Assembly: GCA_002348045.1 (NCBI GenBank)
Contig: DDYO01000293.1
Location: 1 to 15,700, forward strand
Source of the DNA: Anaerolineales bacterium UBA2232
GTDB lineage: Bacteria > Chloroflexota > Anaerolineae > UBA2200
Direction of reading: 5' to 3'
DNA length: 15,700 nucleotides
In this document: in pieces, positions 7,880 through 14,621 of the stretch
Layout: every line of letters begins with the position of its first letter
Numbering within the stretch: position 1 is the first letter of the stretch
Position numbers and translations under genes: made by a program
Notes under the pieces: model-generated
What the model was told of the DNA's origin: nothing
Seen by the model: the letters and a program-made list of their open reading frames with translations, nothing else
Database searches by the model: none

Positions 7880-8653
7880 ATGACGACTACTGTAGCAGTT
7901 GCCGGCAAGGGGGGCACTGGCAAGACCACGTTTACGGCGCTCCTGATCAAGCTCCTGCAATCTCGCGACAGCGGTACGGTTCTGGCGATCGATGCCGACC
8001 CCAGCGCCAATCTTAATCTGGCCCTCGGAGTAGAGCTTCCGGATACGGTGGGCAGGATCCGCGAAGACACGCAAACACAGGTGTCCAGCGGGCGCTACGA
8101 TGCCTCAATCCCCAAGCCTGACTTTTTTGAGTACCGCGTAACCGAGTCGCTGGTGGAGGGCAGGGGCGTGGATCTCCTGGCCATGGGGAGACCTGAGGGG
8201 CCGGGCTGCTATTGCGCCGCCAACAGCATCCTTCGCAACGTGATAGACCGTTTGGGTGACCAATACGATTGGGTGGTCATTGACAACGAAGCGGGCATGG
8301 AGCACATCAGCCGCCAGACGACCCGCGACATCGACAAGCTGTTCATCTTGACTGACATGACGATGCGAGGACTGGGCGCGGCTGGTCAAATTGCCCGTCT
8401 TGTGCAGGATTTGGGCTCGCGGGTGCGCGACGTCTATTTGGTGATCAACCGGGTGGGCGACGCCATCCCGACCGTGATGCAGGAGGAGGTGGATCGTCTG
8501 GGTTTGCGGCTGATTGGTACCCTTCCCAACGATGATCAAGTGGGCGCCTTTGATGCGGTTGGTCGTCCCATCGTGCAGATTGGCGAAGACTCACTGATCT
8601 TTCAGGCTGTTGCGGTCATCGCCAGGGGGGCTGGTGTCATGCGGGATCTCTGA
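7880..8653 (+). CDS. cooC: CooC/AcsF-type nickel-insertion ATPase for CODH/ACS
   Basis: 257-aa MinD/ParA-class P-loop ATPase of the carbon monoxide dehydrogenase maturation family. It uses ATP hydrolysis in the cytoplasm to load nickel into the C-cluster of CODH and/or the A-cluster of acetyl-CoA synthase. The deviant Walker A motif is GKGGTGKT (9-16), with the signature lysine K10. The switch region IDADPSANL (37-45) follows. The C-x-C motif (C110-Y-C112) binds metal at the dimer interface in studied CooC proteins. VVIDNEAGMEH is the family's Walker B-like stretch. The ATG directly follows the TGA of the upstream gene. Its nickel-enzyme targets are not encoded in the window. CooC versus AcsF naming cannot be settled from sequence alone. 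Confidence 0.92.
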   Translation: MTTTVAVAGKGGTGKTTFTALLIKLLQSRDSGTVLAIDADPSANLNLALGVELPDTVGRIREDTQTQVSSGRYDASIPKPDFFEYRVTESLVEGRGVDLLAMGRPEGPGCYCAANSILRNVIDRLGDQYDWVVIDNEAGMEHISRQTTRDIDKLFILTDMTMRGLGAAGQIARLVQDLGSRVRDVYLVINRVGDAIPTVMQEEVDRLGLRLIGTLPNDDQVGAFDAVGRPIVQIGEDSLIFQAVAVIARGAGVMRDL

Positions 8654-8696
8654 GCCAGAGAGTCTAGTACTGAGTGTCGTCCGTTCAGACCATACG

Positions 8697-8709
8697 AGGA
8701 GGAAAGGGG
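8697..8709 (+). promoter_or_regulatory. Ribosome binding site of acsE
   Basis: AGGAGG (8697-8702) followed by AAAGGGG (8703-8709). The ATG at 8716 is favoured because known AcsE proteins begin MLIIGE. A TTG at 8710, 7 nt after AGGAGG, would add two residues. Confidence 0.6.
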
Positions 8710-8715
8710 TTGGCC

Positions 8716-9636
8716 ATGCTCATTATTGGGGAGAACATCCATATCATCTCACCGAAAGTGAAGGAAGCGGTCGAAACACAGGACGCCAAGTTCATCCAGG
8801 ATCTGGCGCTCCGACAGGTTGGCCATGGCGCAGGCATGCTGGACCTCAACATCGGCCCGCAGCGTAAGCGGGGGGTAGAGGTCATGGGATGGATCGTGGA
8901 TACCGTCCAGGCGGTGACTGACGTACCCCTATCCCTGGATACCACGAACGCTGCGGCCATTGAGACAGGCCTGCAAAAGGTCAAGAGACAGGCGGTGATT
9001 AACTCGACGTCGGCGGACCCGGACCGCCTGGACGCTACGATGCCGCTGGCCGCAAAATACCAGAGTCGCATCATCGCTCTCACCATGGGCAAGACAGGAA
9101 TACCCCAGACCGCTGATGAGCGAGTGCAGCTCGCCATGGAGGTGCTGCTGCCACGGGCCATGGAACTGGGCATTCCCACCAGTGACGTGTACCTGGATCC
9201 TCTAGTGCTGACCGTGAATGGCACCCAGGAACACGCGCCTCATACCCTGAACGCCGTGCGCTTCTTCAAACAGCTGGCTGACCCGCCACCGATGACGGTA
9301 GTTGGTCTTTCCAATGTCTCCAACAGCGTGCCAGCCGAGAATCGCAGCTTGCTCAACCGCACCTACCTGGTAATGCTCATGGCAGCCGGGTTGGATTCAG
9401 CCATCGCGGACCCCTTTGATGAGAAGCAGAACGAATTTGTGCGCATGGTCGAGCAGCGAGACACAAGCAGTGGACTGGGCAAGCTCTTGGTCACGCTCTA
9501 TGACAAGACGGCTGCGATGGAAGAATTGGAACCTTCAGACGTGGATATGAAAGATCCGGAGCAAGTGGCGGTGTGGAAGACGGTGCAAATCCTCCATAAC
9601 AAGGTCATCTACGCCCACTCCTATCTGAACATGTGA
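8716..9636 (+). CDS. acsE: Methyl-tetrahydrofolate:CFeSP methyltransferase
   Basis: Transfers the methyl group of 5-methyl-tetrahydrofolate to Co(I) of CFeSP, linking the folate branch to acetyl-CoA synthesis. 306 aa, a pterin-binding TIM barrel. Residues matching the characterised clostridial enzyme are D75 (SLDTTN), N96 (INST), D161 (YLDPL) and N200 (GLSNVS), which bind the pterin and assist N5 protonation. TMGKTGIP (123-130) is also typical. The clostridial enzyme has about 262 residues. The extra length here is an insertion of about 45 residues near 240-284, before the final helix. The open frame can start earlier, at GTG 8674, but the ATG at 8716 has the ribosome binding site and fits the family's N-terminus. 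This is the last gene of the acs run; a 62-nt gap separates it from cooC. Confidence 0.94.
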   Translation: MLIIGENIHIISPKVKEAVETQDAKFIQDLALRQVGHGAGMLDLNIGPQRKRGVEVMGWIVDTVQAVTDVPLSLDTTNAAAIETGLQKVKRQAVINSTSADPDRLDATMPLAAKYQSRIIALTMGKTGIPQTADERVQLAMEVLLPRAMELGIPTSDVYLDPLVLTVNGTQEHAPHTLNAVRFFKQLADPPPMTVVGLSNVSNSVPAENRSLLNRTYLVMLMAAGLDSAIADPFDEKQNEFVRMVEQRDTSSGLGKLLVTLYDKTAAMEELEPSDVDMKDPEQVAVWKTVQILHNKVIYAHSYLNM

Positions 9637-9643
9637 CCGGGGT

Positions 9644-9657
9644 CTGCGAATCCGCAG
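9644..9657 (+). other. Short hairpin after acsE
   Basis: CTGCG, loop AATC, CGCAG, directly after the acsE stop and ahead of the larger hairpin. It is small and could be chance. Together with the next stem it may form a two-hairpin 3' end. Confidence 0.3.
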
Positions 9658-9667
9658 CGAATGACGA

Positions 9668-9702
9668 TACGGGTGGACATGGTGAGACCATGTCCACCCG
9701 TA
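9668..9702 (+). terminator. Perfect 16-bp hairpin ending the acs cluster
   Basis: The left arm is 9668-9683 and the right arm 9687-9702. All 16 pairs match, around a 3-nt loop GAG. It sits between the end of acsE and the tilS promoter region, where a terminator is expected. No T-run follows on either strand, so it may be a U-less terminator, an RNA-stabilising end or a palindromic protein site. Function is inferred from position. Confidence 0.6.
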
Positions 9703-9751
9703 GCATGTGCCGTGCCGGCGCACTCTGGTTTTCCTGTGGAACTGGTTGCGA

Positions 9752-9757
9752 TACAAT
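9752..9757 (+). promoter_or_regulatory. Putative -10 element for tilS
   Basis: TACAAT, one base from the TATAAT consensus, 22 nt before the tilS ATG and downstream of the acs-cluster hairpin. The -35 at 17-bp spacing (TTTTCC, 9729-9734) is poor. It would give a very short leader. Confidence 0.4.
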
Positions 9758-9779
9758 GATGTCACGTGGTGATTAGTAG

Positions 9780-11276
9780 ATGACGAGCCTTCCAGATGCC
9801 GTAGCCAAGGTAATTGAACGTGATAACCTGTTGAGTCGGGGAACACAGGTTGTTGTTGGTGTCTCTGGCGGTCCCGATTCCCTTTGTCTGCTGCACGTGC
9901 TCTGGAGTCTCAGGAAGCGCTATGCAATCCGATTGCATGTGGCTCACCTCAACCACGGTTTGCGCGGCACTGAGGCCGATCAGGATGCGGAATTCGTGGC
10001 GAAACTCGCATCCGATTGGGGAATTCCGGCTCATGTGGAGACCTGTGATGCGCGAGAGTTCGCGCAAGCGAACCGGCTGGCTATCGAGGAGGCCTCACGG
10101 CAGGCGCGGTACGCCTTCCTGGGTCGGGTGGCACAGTCCGTTCGTGCTAAAAGGGTCGCGGTGGGCCACAACGCCGATGACCAGGTAGAAACGGTGCTCA
10201 TGCACTGGCTGCGCGGCACTGGGTTGGCCGGCCTACGAGGGATGCTTACCGCAACGCCTCTGAGCAGCCTGCGGCTGGCGGGCCTAAAGGATCTAGCCCA
10301 TGGCGACGGTTCCGACCTCCTACTGATCCGACCTTTGTTGGAGACTACGCGCAGCGAGATCGAGGCCTATTGCGCTGCCGCGGGCTTGCAGCCCCGTTTT
10401 GACCGCACCAATCTGGATACTACTTTCTTCCGGAACCGGCTGCGCCACCAACTGCTGCCGGTGCTAGAGCAGTTCAATCCTCGCGTGCGGGAGGTACTGA
10501 GGCGTTCGGCACAGATAATTGCCGCTGATTATGAGGTCCTGCAGCGGCAGGTGGACAGGGCTTGGCGGCGCGTGGTCATAGCTCAGGATACAGAAACTAT
10601 TGTGCTGGACCTCAAGCGCTGGAAGAGGCTGCCTTTGGGACTGCAAAGGGCAGTCTTTCGTAGTGCTGTTCATCACTTGAGGCGCTCTCTACGCAATATC
10701 AACTGGGTGCACGTGGAGGATGTGGTCCAGGCCTTGCAGCATGGCAGGACCGGACAAAGCCTAACTCTCCCGCGCGGCCTGAGAGCAACGGTGAGCTATG
10801 GCCAAGTGCTGCTGGCTGATGAGGGTCACTCTGCTCCTCGCCCGGATGCTCCTTGGCTGGATGGCAGTGCACTTTCAGTGATGGTCCCGGGCGTCACTGC
10901 GCTGCCAGGTGGCCAGTGGAGTTTGGTTTCTTGCTTGTTGGATTCAGACGCTCTGACTGCGGAGACCCTCCAGCACGCCAGCCGGTGGCAAGCATACCTG
11001 GATCGCGATGTTGCTGGAGAGGGCCTGGTGCTGAGACCAAGACGTACTGGCGACCGCTTCTGGCCTCAGGGATTGGGCGAAAGGCCAACCTCCCTGGGCA
11101 ACTTTATGACCAATGTCAAGATCCCGGTGGCTTGGCGGAACGACGTGCCCCTCTTGGCGTCCCCGCAGCAAGTTCTTTGGGTAGTGGGCTGGCGGATTGA
11201 TGAACGCGCCAAGGTCACCGAGAGGACTAGGCGAGTGCTTGCTCTAAGGCTGGAGCGAACTGAGACAGGAGAATAG
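9780..11276 (+). CDS. tilS: tRNA(Ile)-lysidine synthetase
   Basis: 498-aa N-type ATP pyrophosphatase. It attaches lysine to C34 of the CAU-anticodon tRNA-Ile so that it reads AUA and is charged with isoleucine, an essential step. The PP-loop motif is SGGPDS (29-34). The HLNHGLRG and GHNADDQVETVLM stretches and RNRLRHQLLPVLE are typical of TilS. The C-terminal TilS domain is recognisable from LRPRRTGDRFWPQG through VGWRIDERAKVT. Length is at the long end of the bacterial range and includes both C-terminal subdomains. The ATG has only a weak ribosome binding site (GTGGTGA region). It is followed 1 nt later by the next gene, so the two are probably cotranscribed. Confidence 0.93.
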   Translation: MTSLPDAVAKVIERDNLLSRGTQVVVGVSGGPDSLCLLHVLWSLRKRYAIRLHVAHLNHGLRGTEADQDAEFVAKLASDWGIPAHVETCDAREFAQANRLAIEEASRQARYAFLGRVAQSVRAKRVAVGHNADDQVETVLMHWLRGTGLAGLRGMLTATPLSSLRLAGLKDLAHGDGSDLLLIRPLLETTRSEIEAYCAAAGLQPRFDRTNLDTTFFRNRLRHQLLPVLEQFNPRVREVLRRSAQIIAADYEVLQRQVDRAWRRVVIAQDTETIVLDLKRWKRLPLGLQRAVFRSAVHHLRRSLRNINWVHVEDVVQALQHGRTGQSLTLPRGLRATVSYGQVLLADEGHSAPRPDAPWLDGSALSVMVPGVTALPGGQWSLVSCLLDSDALTAETLQHASRWQAYLDRDVAGEGLVLRPRRTGDRFWPQGLGERPTSLGNFMTNVKIPVAWRNDVPLLASPQQVLWVVGWRIDERAKVTERTRRVLALRLERTETGE

Positions 11277-11277
11277 C

Positions 11278-12462
11278 ATGGGATCGGTTGTGCTGAAACC
11301 GGGTCGGGACAAATCGGTCAGGAAGCGCCATCCTTGGGTATTCTCAGGCGCTATCGACCGGGTGAGCGGAGATCCGGTTGACGGAAGCCTGGTGGAGGTG
11401 CTGGACCACGGTGGAGCTTTTCTTGCGCGGGGCTATCTGAACCGCGCCTCACAGATCTCAGTCAGGCTGCTTACTTGGGAGCCAGAGGAGACCATTGATT
11501 CTTCGTTCTGGCGGCAGCGCATCGCACAGGCCGTGCGCGGGAGGCAAGAGCTGGTAGATGCGGAGGAGACCAACGCTTTGCGCCTCATTCACGCCGAGTC
11601 AGACCTACTGCCTGGTCTCATTGTCGACCGCTACGCTGACTATCTGGTCGTACAAGCCCTCACTCTGGGCATCGAGCAACACAAGATGGAGATCGTTCGC
11701 TGTCTGGCCGATCTGATGGATCCGGTTGGCATCTATGAGCGAAGCGACGTGGATGTGCGGGAGAGAGAGGGTCTCACCCTCACCAGGGGTGTGTTGTGGG
11801 GACACGAGCCCCCCAGCCTCGTGCCAATCCTAGAGGGCGGCCGTCGTTTCTGGGTGGATGTCAAAGCTGGCCAGAAGACCGGCTTTTACTTGGACCAACG
11901 GGACAACCGTGCCCGTCTTGCAGGATACGTATCCGGCCGCACCGTACTGAATGCCTTTTCCTATACTGGAGGCTTTGGCGTGTACGCAGCCAGCGCTCAG
12001 GCCGCAAAGGTCACCCATCTGGACACGTCCGCAGACGCCCTCGAGCTGGCAAGGCGAAATGTGGAAAGCAACGCGCCCGAGTCGGCAAATGAATACGTTG
12101 TGGGAGATGTCTTTGCCGTCCTTCGTCAGTATCGTTCGGAAGGGCGCGGGTTCGACGTGATTGTTCTGGACCCGCCCAAGTTTGCCCACAGCCAGAAGCA
12201 GGTCCTGACCGCGTGCCGAGGATACCAGGATATCAACCGCGTCGCCTTTCAACTTCTGAAAGCAGATGGTATGCTGTTCACCATGTCCTGTTCCGGGTTG
12301 GTTTCCGCTGATCTCTTCCAGAAGGTGGTGTTCGCAGCAAGTTTCGAAGCCCAGCGCGAGGCGCAGATCGTCGGCCGGCTTAGCCAGGCGGCTGACCATC
12401 CAGTTCTGCTCACCTTCCCCGAGGGTGAGTATCTCAAAGGACTCGTCTGTCGTGCGCTGTGA
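11278..12462 (+). CDS. PUA-domain SAM-dependent rRNA cytosine-C5 methyltransferase, RlmI-like
   Basis: 394 aa. It has the RlmI/YccW architecture: an N-terminal PUA RNA-binding domain (about 1-75), a middle domain with HAESDLLPGLIVDRY (105-119), and a Rossmann methyltransferase domain. SAM-binding and catalytic motifs are KTGFYLDQRDNR (200-211), NAFSYTGGFG (225-234), DPPKFA (298-303) and SCSG (337-340), whose Cys is the likely nucleophile. RlmI methylates C1962 of 23S rRNA in Escherichia coli; the exact target here is inferred. The ATG comes 1 nt after the tilS stop with AGGAG just upstream, indicating coupled expression. Confidence 0.88.
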   Translation: MGSVVLKPGRDKSVRKRHPWVFSGAIDRVSGDPVDGSLVEVLDHGGAFLARGYLNRASQISVRLLTWEPEETIDSSFWRQRIAQAVRGRQELVDAEETNALRLIHAESDLLPGLIVDRYADYLVVQALTLGIEQHKMEIVRCLADLMDPVGIYERSDVDVREREGLTLTRGVLWGHEPPSLVPILEGGRRFWVDVKAGQKTGFYLDQRDNRARLAGYVSGRTVLNAFSYTGGFGVYAASAQAAKVTHLDTSADALELARRNVESNAPESANEYVVGDVFAVLRQYRSEGRGFDVIVLDPPKFAHSQKQVLTACRGYQDINRVAFQLLKADGMLFTMSCSGLVSADLFQKVVFAASFEAQREAQIVGRLSQAADHPVLLTFPEGEYLKGLVCRAL

Positions 12463-12480
12463 AGGACGCTAACGATGGGG

Positions 12481-12486
12481 TATACT
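12481..12486 (+). promoter_or_regulatory. Putative -10 element for hpt
   Basis: TATACT, one base from consensus, 32 nt before the hpt ATG in the short gap after the methyltransferase gene. No convincing -35 lies at the usual spacing. It suggests hpt can be transcribed on its own as well as by readthrough. Confidence 0.45.
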
Positions 12487-12501
12487 GCTAGAGATCTTTG
12501 C

Positions 12502-12509
12502 AAGGGGGG
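12502..12509 (+). promoter_or_regulatory. Ribosome binding site of hpt
   Basis: A purine-rich AAGGGGGG about 9 nt before the ATG at 12519. It favours this ATG over the in-frame TTG at 12498, which would place the site inside the coding region. Confidence 0.55.
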
Positions 12510-12518
12510 CGGACGCAG

Positions 12519-13073
12519 ATGTTATCGCTGGATCATGATGTGGCCGAGATACTGATCACTACCGAGCAGATCCGACACAGGGTTGGGGAGTTGGGACAGG
12601 AGATTGGACGCGATTATGCTGGCCAGGACTTGCTCTTGATCTGCGTTCTTCGGGGTGCGGTGATCTTCCTCGGGGACTTGATGCGAAGCATACCCATCCC
12701 TCACGCCGTCGACTTTATGGCTATCTCCAGCTACGGTGCCAGCACCGAGTCCAGCGGCGTTGTGCGCATTACCAAGGACCTTGACTCTTCTATCGAGGGA
12801 CGTAACGTACTCATCGTTGAGGACATCATTGACACCGGGCGTACGATAGACTATATGGTGAGTAACCTGGAGACCCGGCATCCCAAGAGCCTGCGCATCT
12901 GCGCTCTGCTCACCAAGCCCTCGCGTCGGGAGATGCACATACCCCTTGATTACGTGGGGTTTGAGATACCGAACAAGTTCGTGGTAGGATACGGGCTGGA
13001 TTTTGCAGAGCTTTATCGCAATCTGCCTTACATCGGGGTTCTTCGGAAGGAAAAGTACGATCTGTCCGGCTGA
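12519..13073 (+). CDS. hpt: Hypoxanthine phosphoribosyltransferase
   Basis: Purine salvage enzyme that joins hypoxanthine (often also guanine) to PRPP, giving IMP or GMP. 184 aa from the ATG at 12519, the normal size for bacterial Hpt. The PRPP-binding motif VLIVEDIIDTGRT (97-109) is complete. The pyrophosphate loop CVLRGA (42-47), the flexible-loop SSYGAST (70-76) and the C-terminal GYGLDFAELYRNLPYIGVL region are typical. hpt often follows tilS in bacteria; here an rRNA methyltransferase gene separates them. ftsH, a frequent third member of that cluster, is not next. Confidence 0.95.
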   Translation: MLSLDHDVAEILITTEQIRHRVGELGQEIGRDYAGQDLLLICVLRGAVIFLGDLMRSIPIPHAVDFMAISSYGASTESSGVVRITKDLDSSIEGRNVLIVEDIIDTGRTIDYMVSNLETRHPKSLRICALLTKPSRREMHIPLDYVGFEIPNKFVVGYGLDFAELYRNLPYIGVLRKEKYDLSG

Positions 13074-13082
13074 TCCGGTGGT

Positions 13083-13117
13083 GGGCGGTACTGCTCTTCA
13101 CTGAGCCCCGACCGCCC
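13083..13117 (+). terminator. Weak hairpin after hpt
   Basis: GGGCGGT (13083-13089) pairs with ACCGCCC (13111-13117) around a 21-nt loop, just after the hpt stop. There is no T-run. It is a possible end of the hpt transcript. Confidence 0.3.
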
Positions 13118-13134
13118 GTCTCACAGGCTGCCAG

Positions 13135-13159
13135 GGGGGCACCACAGGGTTATGCCCCC
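13135..13159 (+). other. Hairpin in the leader of the secreted-protein gene
   Basis: GGGGGCA (13135-13141) pairs with TGCCCCC (13153-13159) around an 11-nt loop, ending 11 nt before the ribosome binding site at 13171. It could end the upstream transcript or structure the leader. I cannot tell which. Confidence 0.3.
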
Positions 13160-13170
13160 GTGGCCGCGAG

Positions 13171-13176
13171 AGGAGG
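13171..13176 (+). promoter_or_regulatory. Ribosome binding site of the secreted-protein gene
   Basis: Consensus AGGAGG, 4 nt before GTG 13181. It marks that GTG as the likely start rather than the in-frame GTG at 13160, which would put the site inside the gene and lengthen the signal peptide. Confidence 0.65.
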
Positions 13177-13180
13177 ATTG

Positions 13181-14485
13181 GTGAAAGAACGGAGCAGGTG
13201 GGCGCTCATCGCTCTCTTGATTGGGGCAATGGGCCTGGTGATACCCGTGGCGGCGCGGCCCTCCAGTGAGGGCGGACCTGACTCAAGCCTTGTACAGGAG
13301 CACTTTTTGCAAGTGTTCTACCAGGCGAGAGATACGTACCTGGACTTTTATCAGAAGTATACGCCCCATGTGAATCAGTATCTCATGTTCCGCGAGGATG
13401 CCCAGCAGGTACCGCTGATCGATTTTCCCTGGCAAGGGAGGATACCGGACGGCGCGACCATCGTAAGAGCCCGCCTCAAGTTGTATACGGCGGCGGATTC
13501 AGCCCTATATCGGGCGCCGTGCAGCGTGGCTGCCTACTGCGTCCGTCGGGGATGGGACAGGGATGAAGCGACCTGGGAGCTGGCGGCCTACGCACAACGA
13601 TGGTTCGAGCCTGGCTGCAGTTGGCAGGGTATCGGCGAGGACCGCTGTCTGGACTATAGCGGAACGGCTCAGGTGCCTGGCGTGAGCAAGGAAGTAGTCA
13701 TCGATGTTACCCAGATCGTACAGCAATGGGTGAACTATGAGGCCTATGGCCTGGTCCTGCGGGGTTATTCCGGGCAGTCTGGCAAGGCGGCGTTCTACTC
13801 CTCGCGCTGGAACAATGCGGCACTCCATCCCAGGCTTGAGGTGGAGTACATGAATCCTCCGACGCCAACGCCGACTCTTACCGCTGCCCCCACGGTTACT
13901 ACGCTGCCCTCGGCAACGGCGACCAGCACCCCTATTGTTGTGGATGTAACCCCAACTCCGACCAGGACTCCTGCCGGTAGCGCAACGCTCCGAATTGAGC
14001 CCGCTTTCCGTTCGGCTGCCTTTGGCGAGTTTTTTGCTCAGGCAGTGGTGGTGGACGCTGGTTTCCAACCCATCATTGCCGCTGACGTGTTTGTCGACTA
14101 TGATCCCGCGCTCCTGGAGCTGGTCAGCGTCTCGGACGGGAGTGGCCTGGACATTCTGGTGAAAAATGTCGACCCAGTGGCGGGGCATGTGGATATCGGG
14201 GCTGGCAATATCGGGACTCCTGCCCAAGGCGTGTTCGTTCTAGTTACGCTTAGCCTGCGGGCCAGAGAGGGAAGTGTTGGCGGATCGACAGGTCTGGAGT
14301 TTGCTTTCTCTGGTGTGCGGACCACGGTCATCCGGGACGAAACCAATGAGAATGTGCTGGGCACGGCTGAGGGCGCGATCGTGGAGATTGGCGCCGCGAC
14401 CGCTACGGCGACGCCTACCAGCACTCAGACGAGCGTGATCACGCCTACCGTGTTGCAGTTGCATTTGCCCATAGTGAGGAAGTAG
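13181..14485 (+). CDS. Secreted DNRLRE-domain and cohesin-like protein
   Basis: 434 aa from GTG 13181. A signal peptide (basic start, hydrophobic 8-23, likely cut near PVAA at 22-25) sends it out of the cell. Residues about 35-224 form a DNRLRE/CBM96-like beta domain, with typical ARLKLYTA, RGWDRDEATWE, VVIDVTQIVQQWVN, YGLVLRG and HPRLEVEY. Its four cysteines (114, 120, 146, 156) could form disulfides. A Thr/Pro-rich linker (226-264) leads to a cohesin-like domain (about 266-404) with VFVDYDPALLELVSV and the later hydrophobic strands of that fold. A second Thr-rich linker (405-423) ends in a tail, LHLPIVRK. DNRLRE and cohesin folds bind carbohydrate or dockerin partners in other proteins; the ligand here is unknown. 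It may be an adhesive or wall-associated surface protein. It is probably not functionally tied to hpt. Confidence 0.8.
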   Translation: MKERSRWALIALLIGAMGLVIPVAARPSSEGGPDSSLVQEHFLQVFYQARDTYLDFYQKYTPHVNQYLMFREDAQQVPLIDFPWQGRIPDGATIVRARLKLYTAADSALYRAPCSVAAYCVRRGWDRDEATWELAAYAQRWFEPGCSWQGIGEDRCLDYSGTAQVPGVSKEVVIDVTQIVQQWVNYEAYGLVLRGYSGQSGKAAFYSSRWNNAALHPRLEVEYMNPPTPTPTLTAAPTVTTLPSATATSTPIVVDVTPTPTRTPAGSATLRIEPAFRSAAFGEFFAQAVVVDAGFQPIIAADVFVDYDPALLELVSVSDGSGLDILVKNVDPVAGHVDIGAGNIGTPAQGVFVLVTLSLRAREGSVGGSTGLEFAFSGVRTTVIRDETNENVLGTAEGAIVEIGAATATATPTSTQTSVITPTVLQLHLPIVRK

Positions 14486-14558
14486 GCGCTGCCCGTTTGG
14501 CAGGGCACGGGACTCGGCAGGTTAGCGAGGGCACTGTCATCACTTTAGCTGGTAGAGA

Positions 14559-14592
14559 AGAGGCCCCTTCCGGCAATCGGAGAGGGGCCTCT
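14559..14592. terminator. Hairpin between convergent genes
   Basis: AGAGGCCCCT pairs with AGGGGCCTCT (10 bp), then a 1-nt bulge (G14582) and four more pairs, TCCG with CGGA, around a GCAAT loop. It lies between the ends of the secreted-protein gene and the minus-strand aminotransferase gene, 29 nt past the latter's stop. It is probably a two-way terminator, though T-runs are weak on both sides. Confidence 0.7.
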
Positions 14593-14621
14593 GTTGCAGC
14601 TCGTCAAGACATCCCGTGCGC

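Noticed and set aside
8654..8715. Possible promoter for acsE in the 62-nt gap after cooC
   Set aside because: Some TA-rich bases occur (around TCTAGTACT), but no -35/-10 pair at proper spacing was found. Readthrough from cooC is simpler.
11830..12399. 189-codon open frame on the minus strand
   Set aside because: It is antisense to the methyltransferase core, where the sense strand carries all the SAM-binding motifs.
13858..13980. Repeat-like ACGCCNACN stretches as a tandem DNA repeat
   Set aside because: They encode the Thr/Pro linker of the secreted protein. The period is irregular and codon-driven, so it is a protein linker rather than a DNA repeat element.
13505..14227. 240-codon open frame on the minus strand
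   Set aside because: It is antisense to the secreted DNRLRE/cohesin-like protein, whose domains and signal peptide are clear. The antisense product shows no family features.
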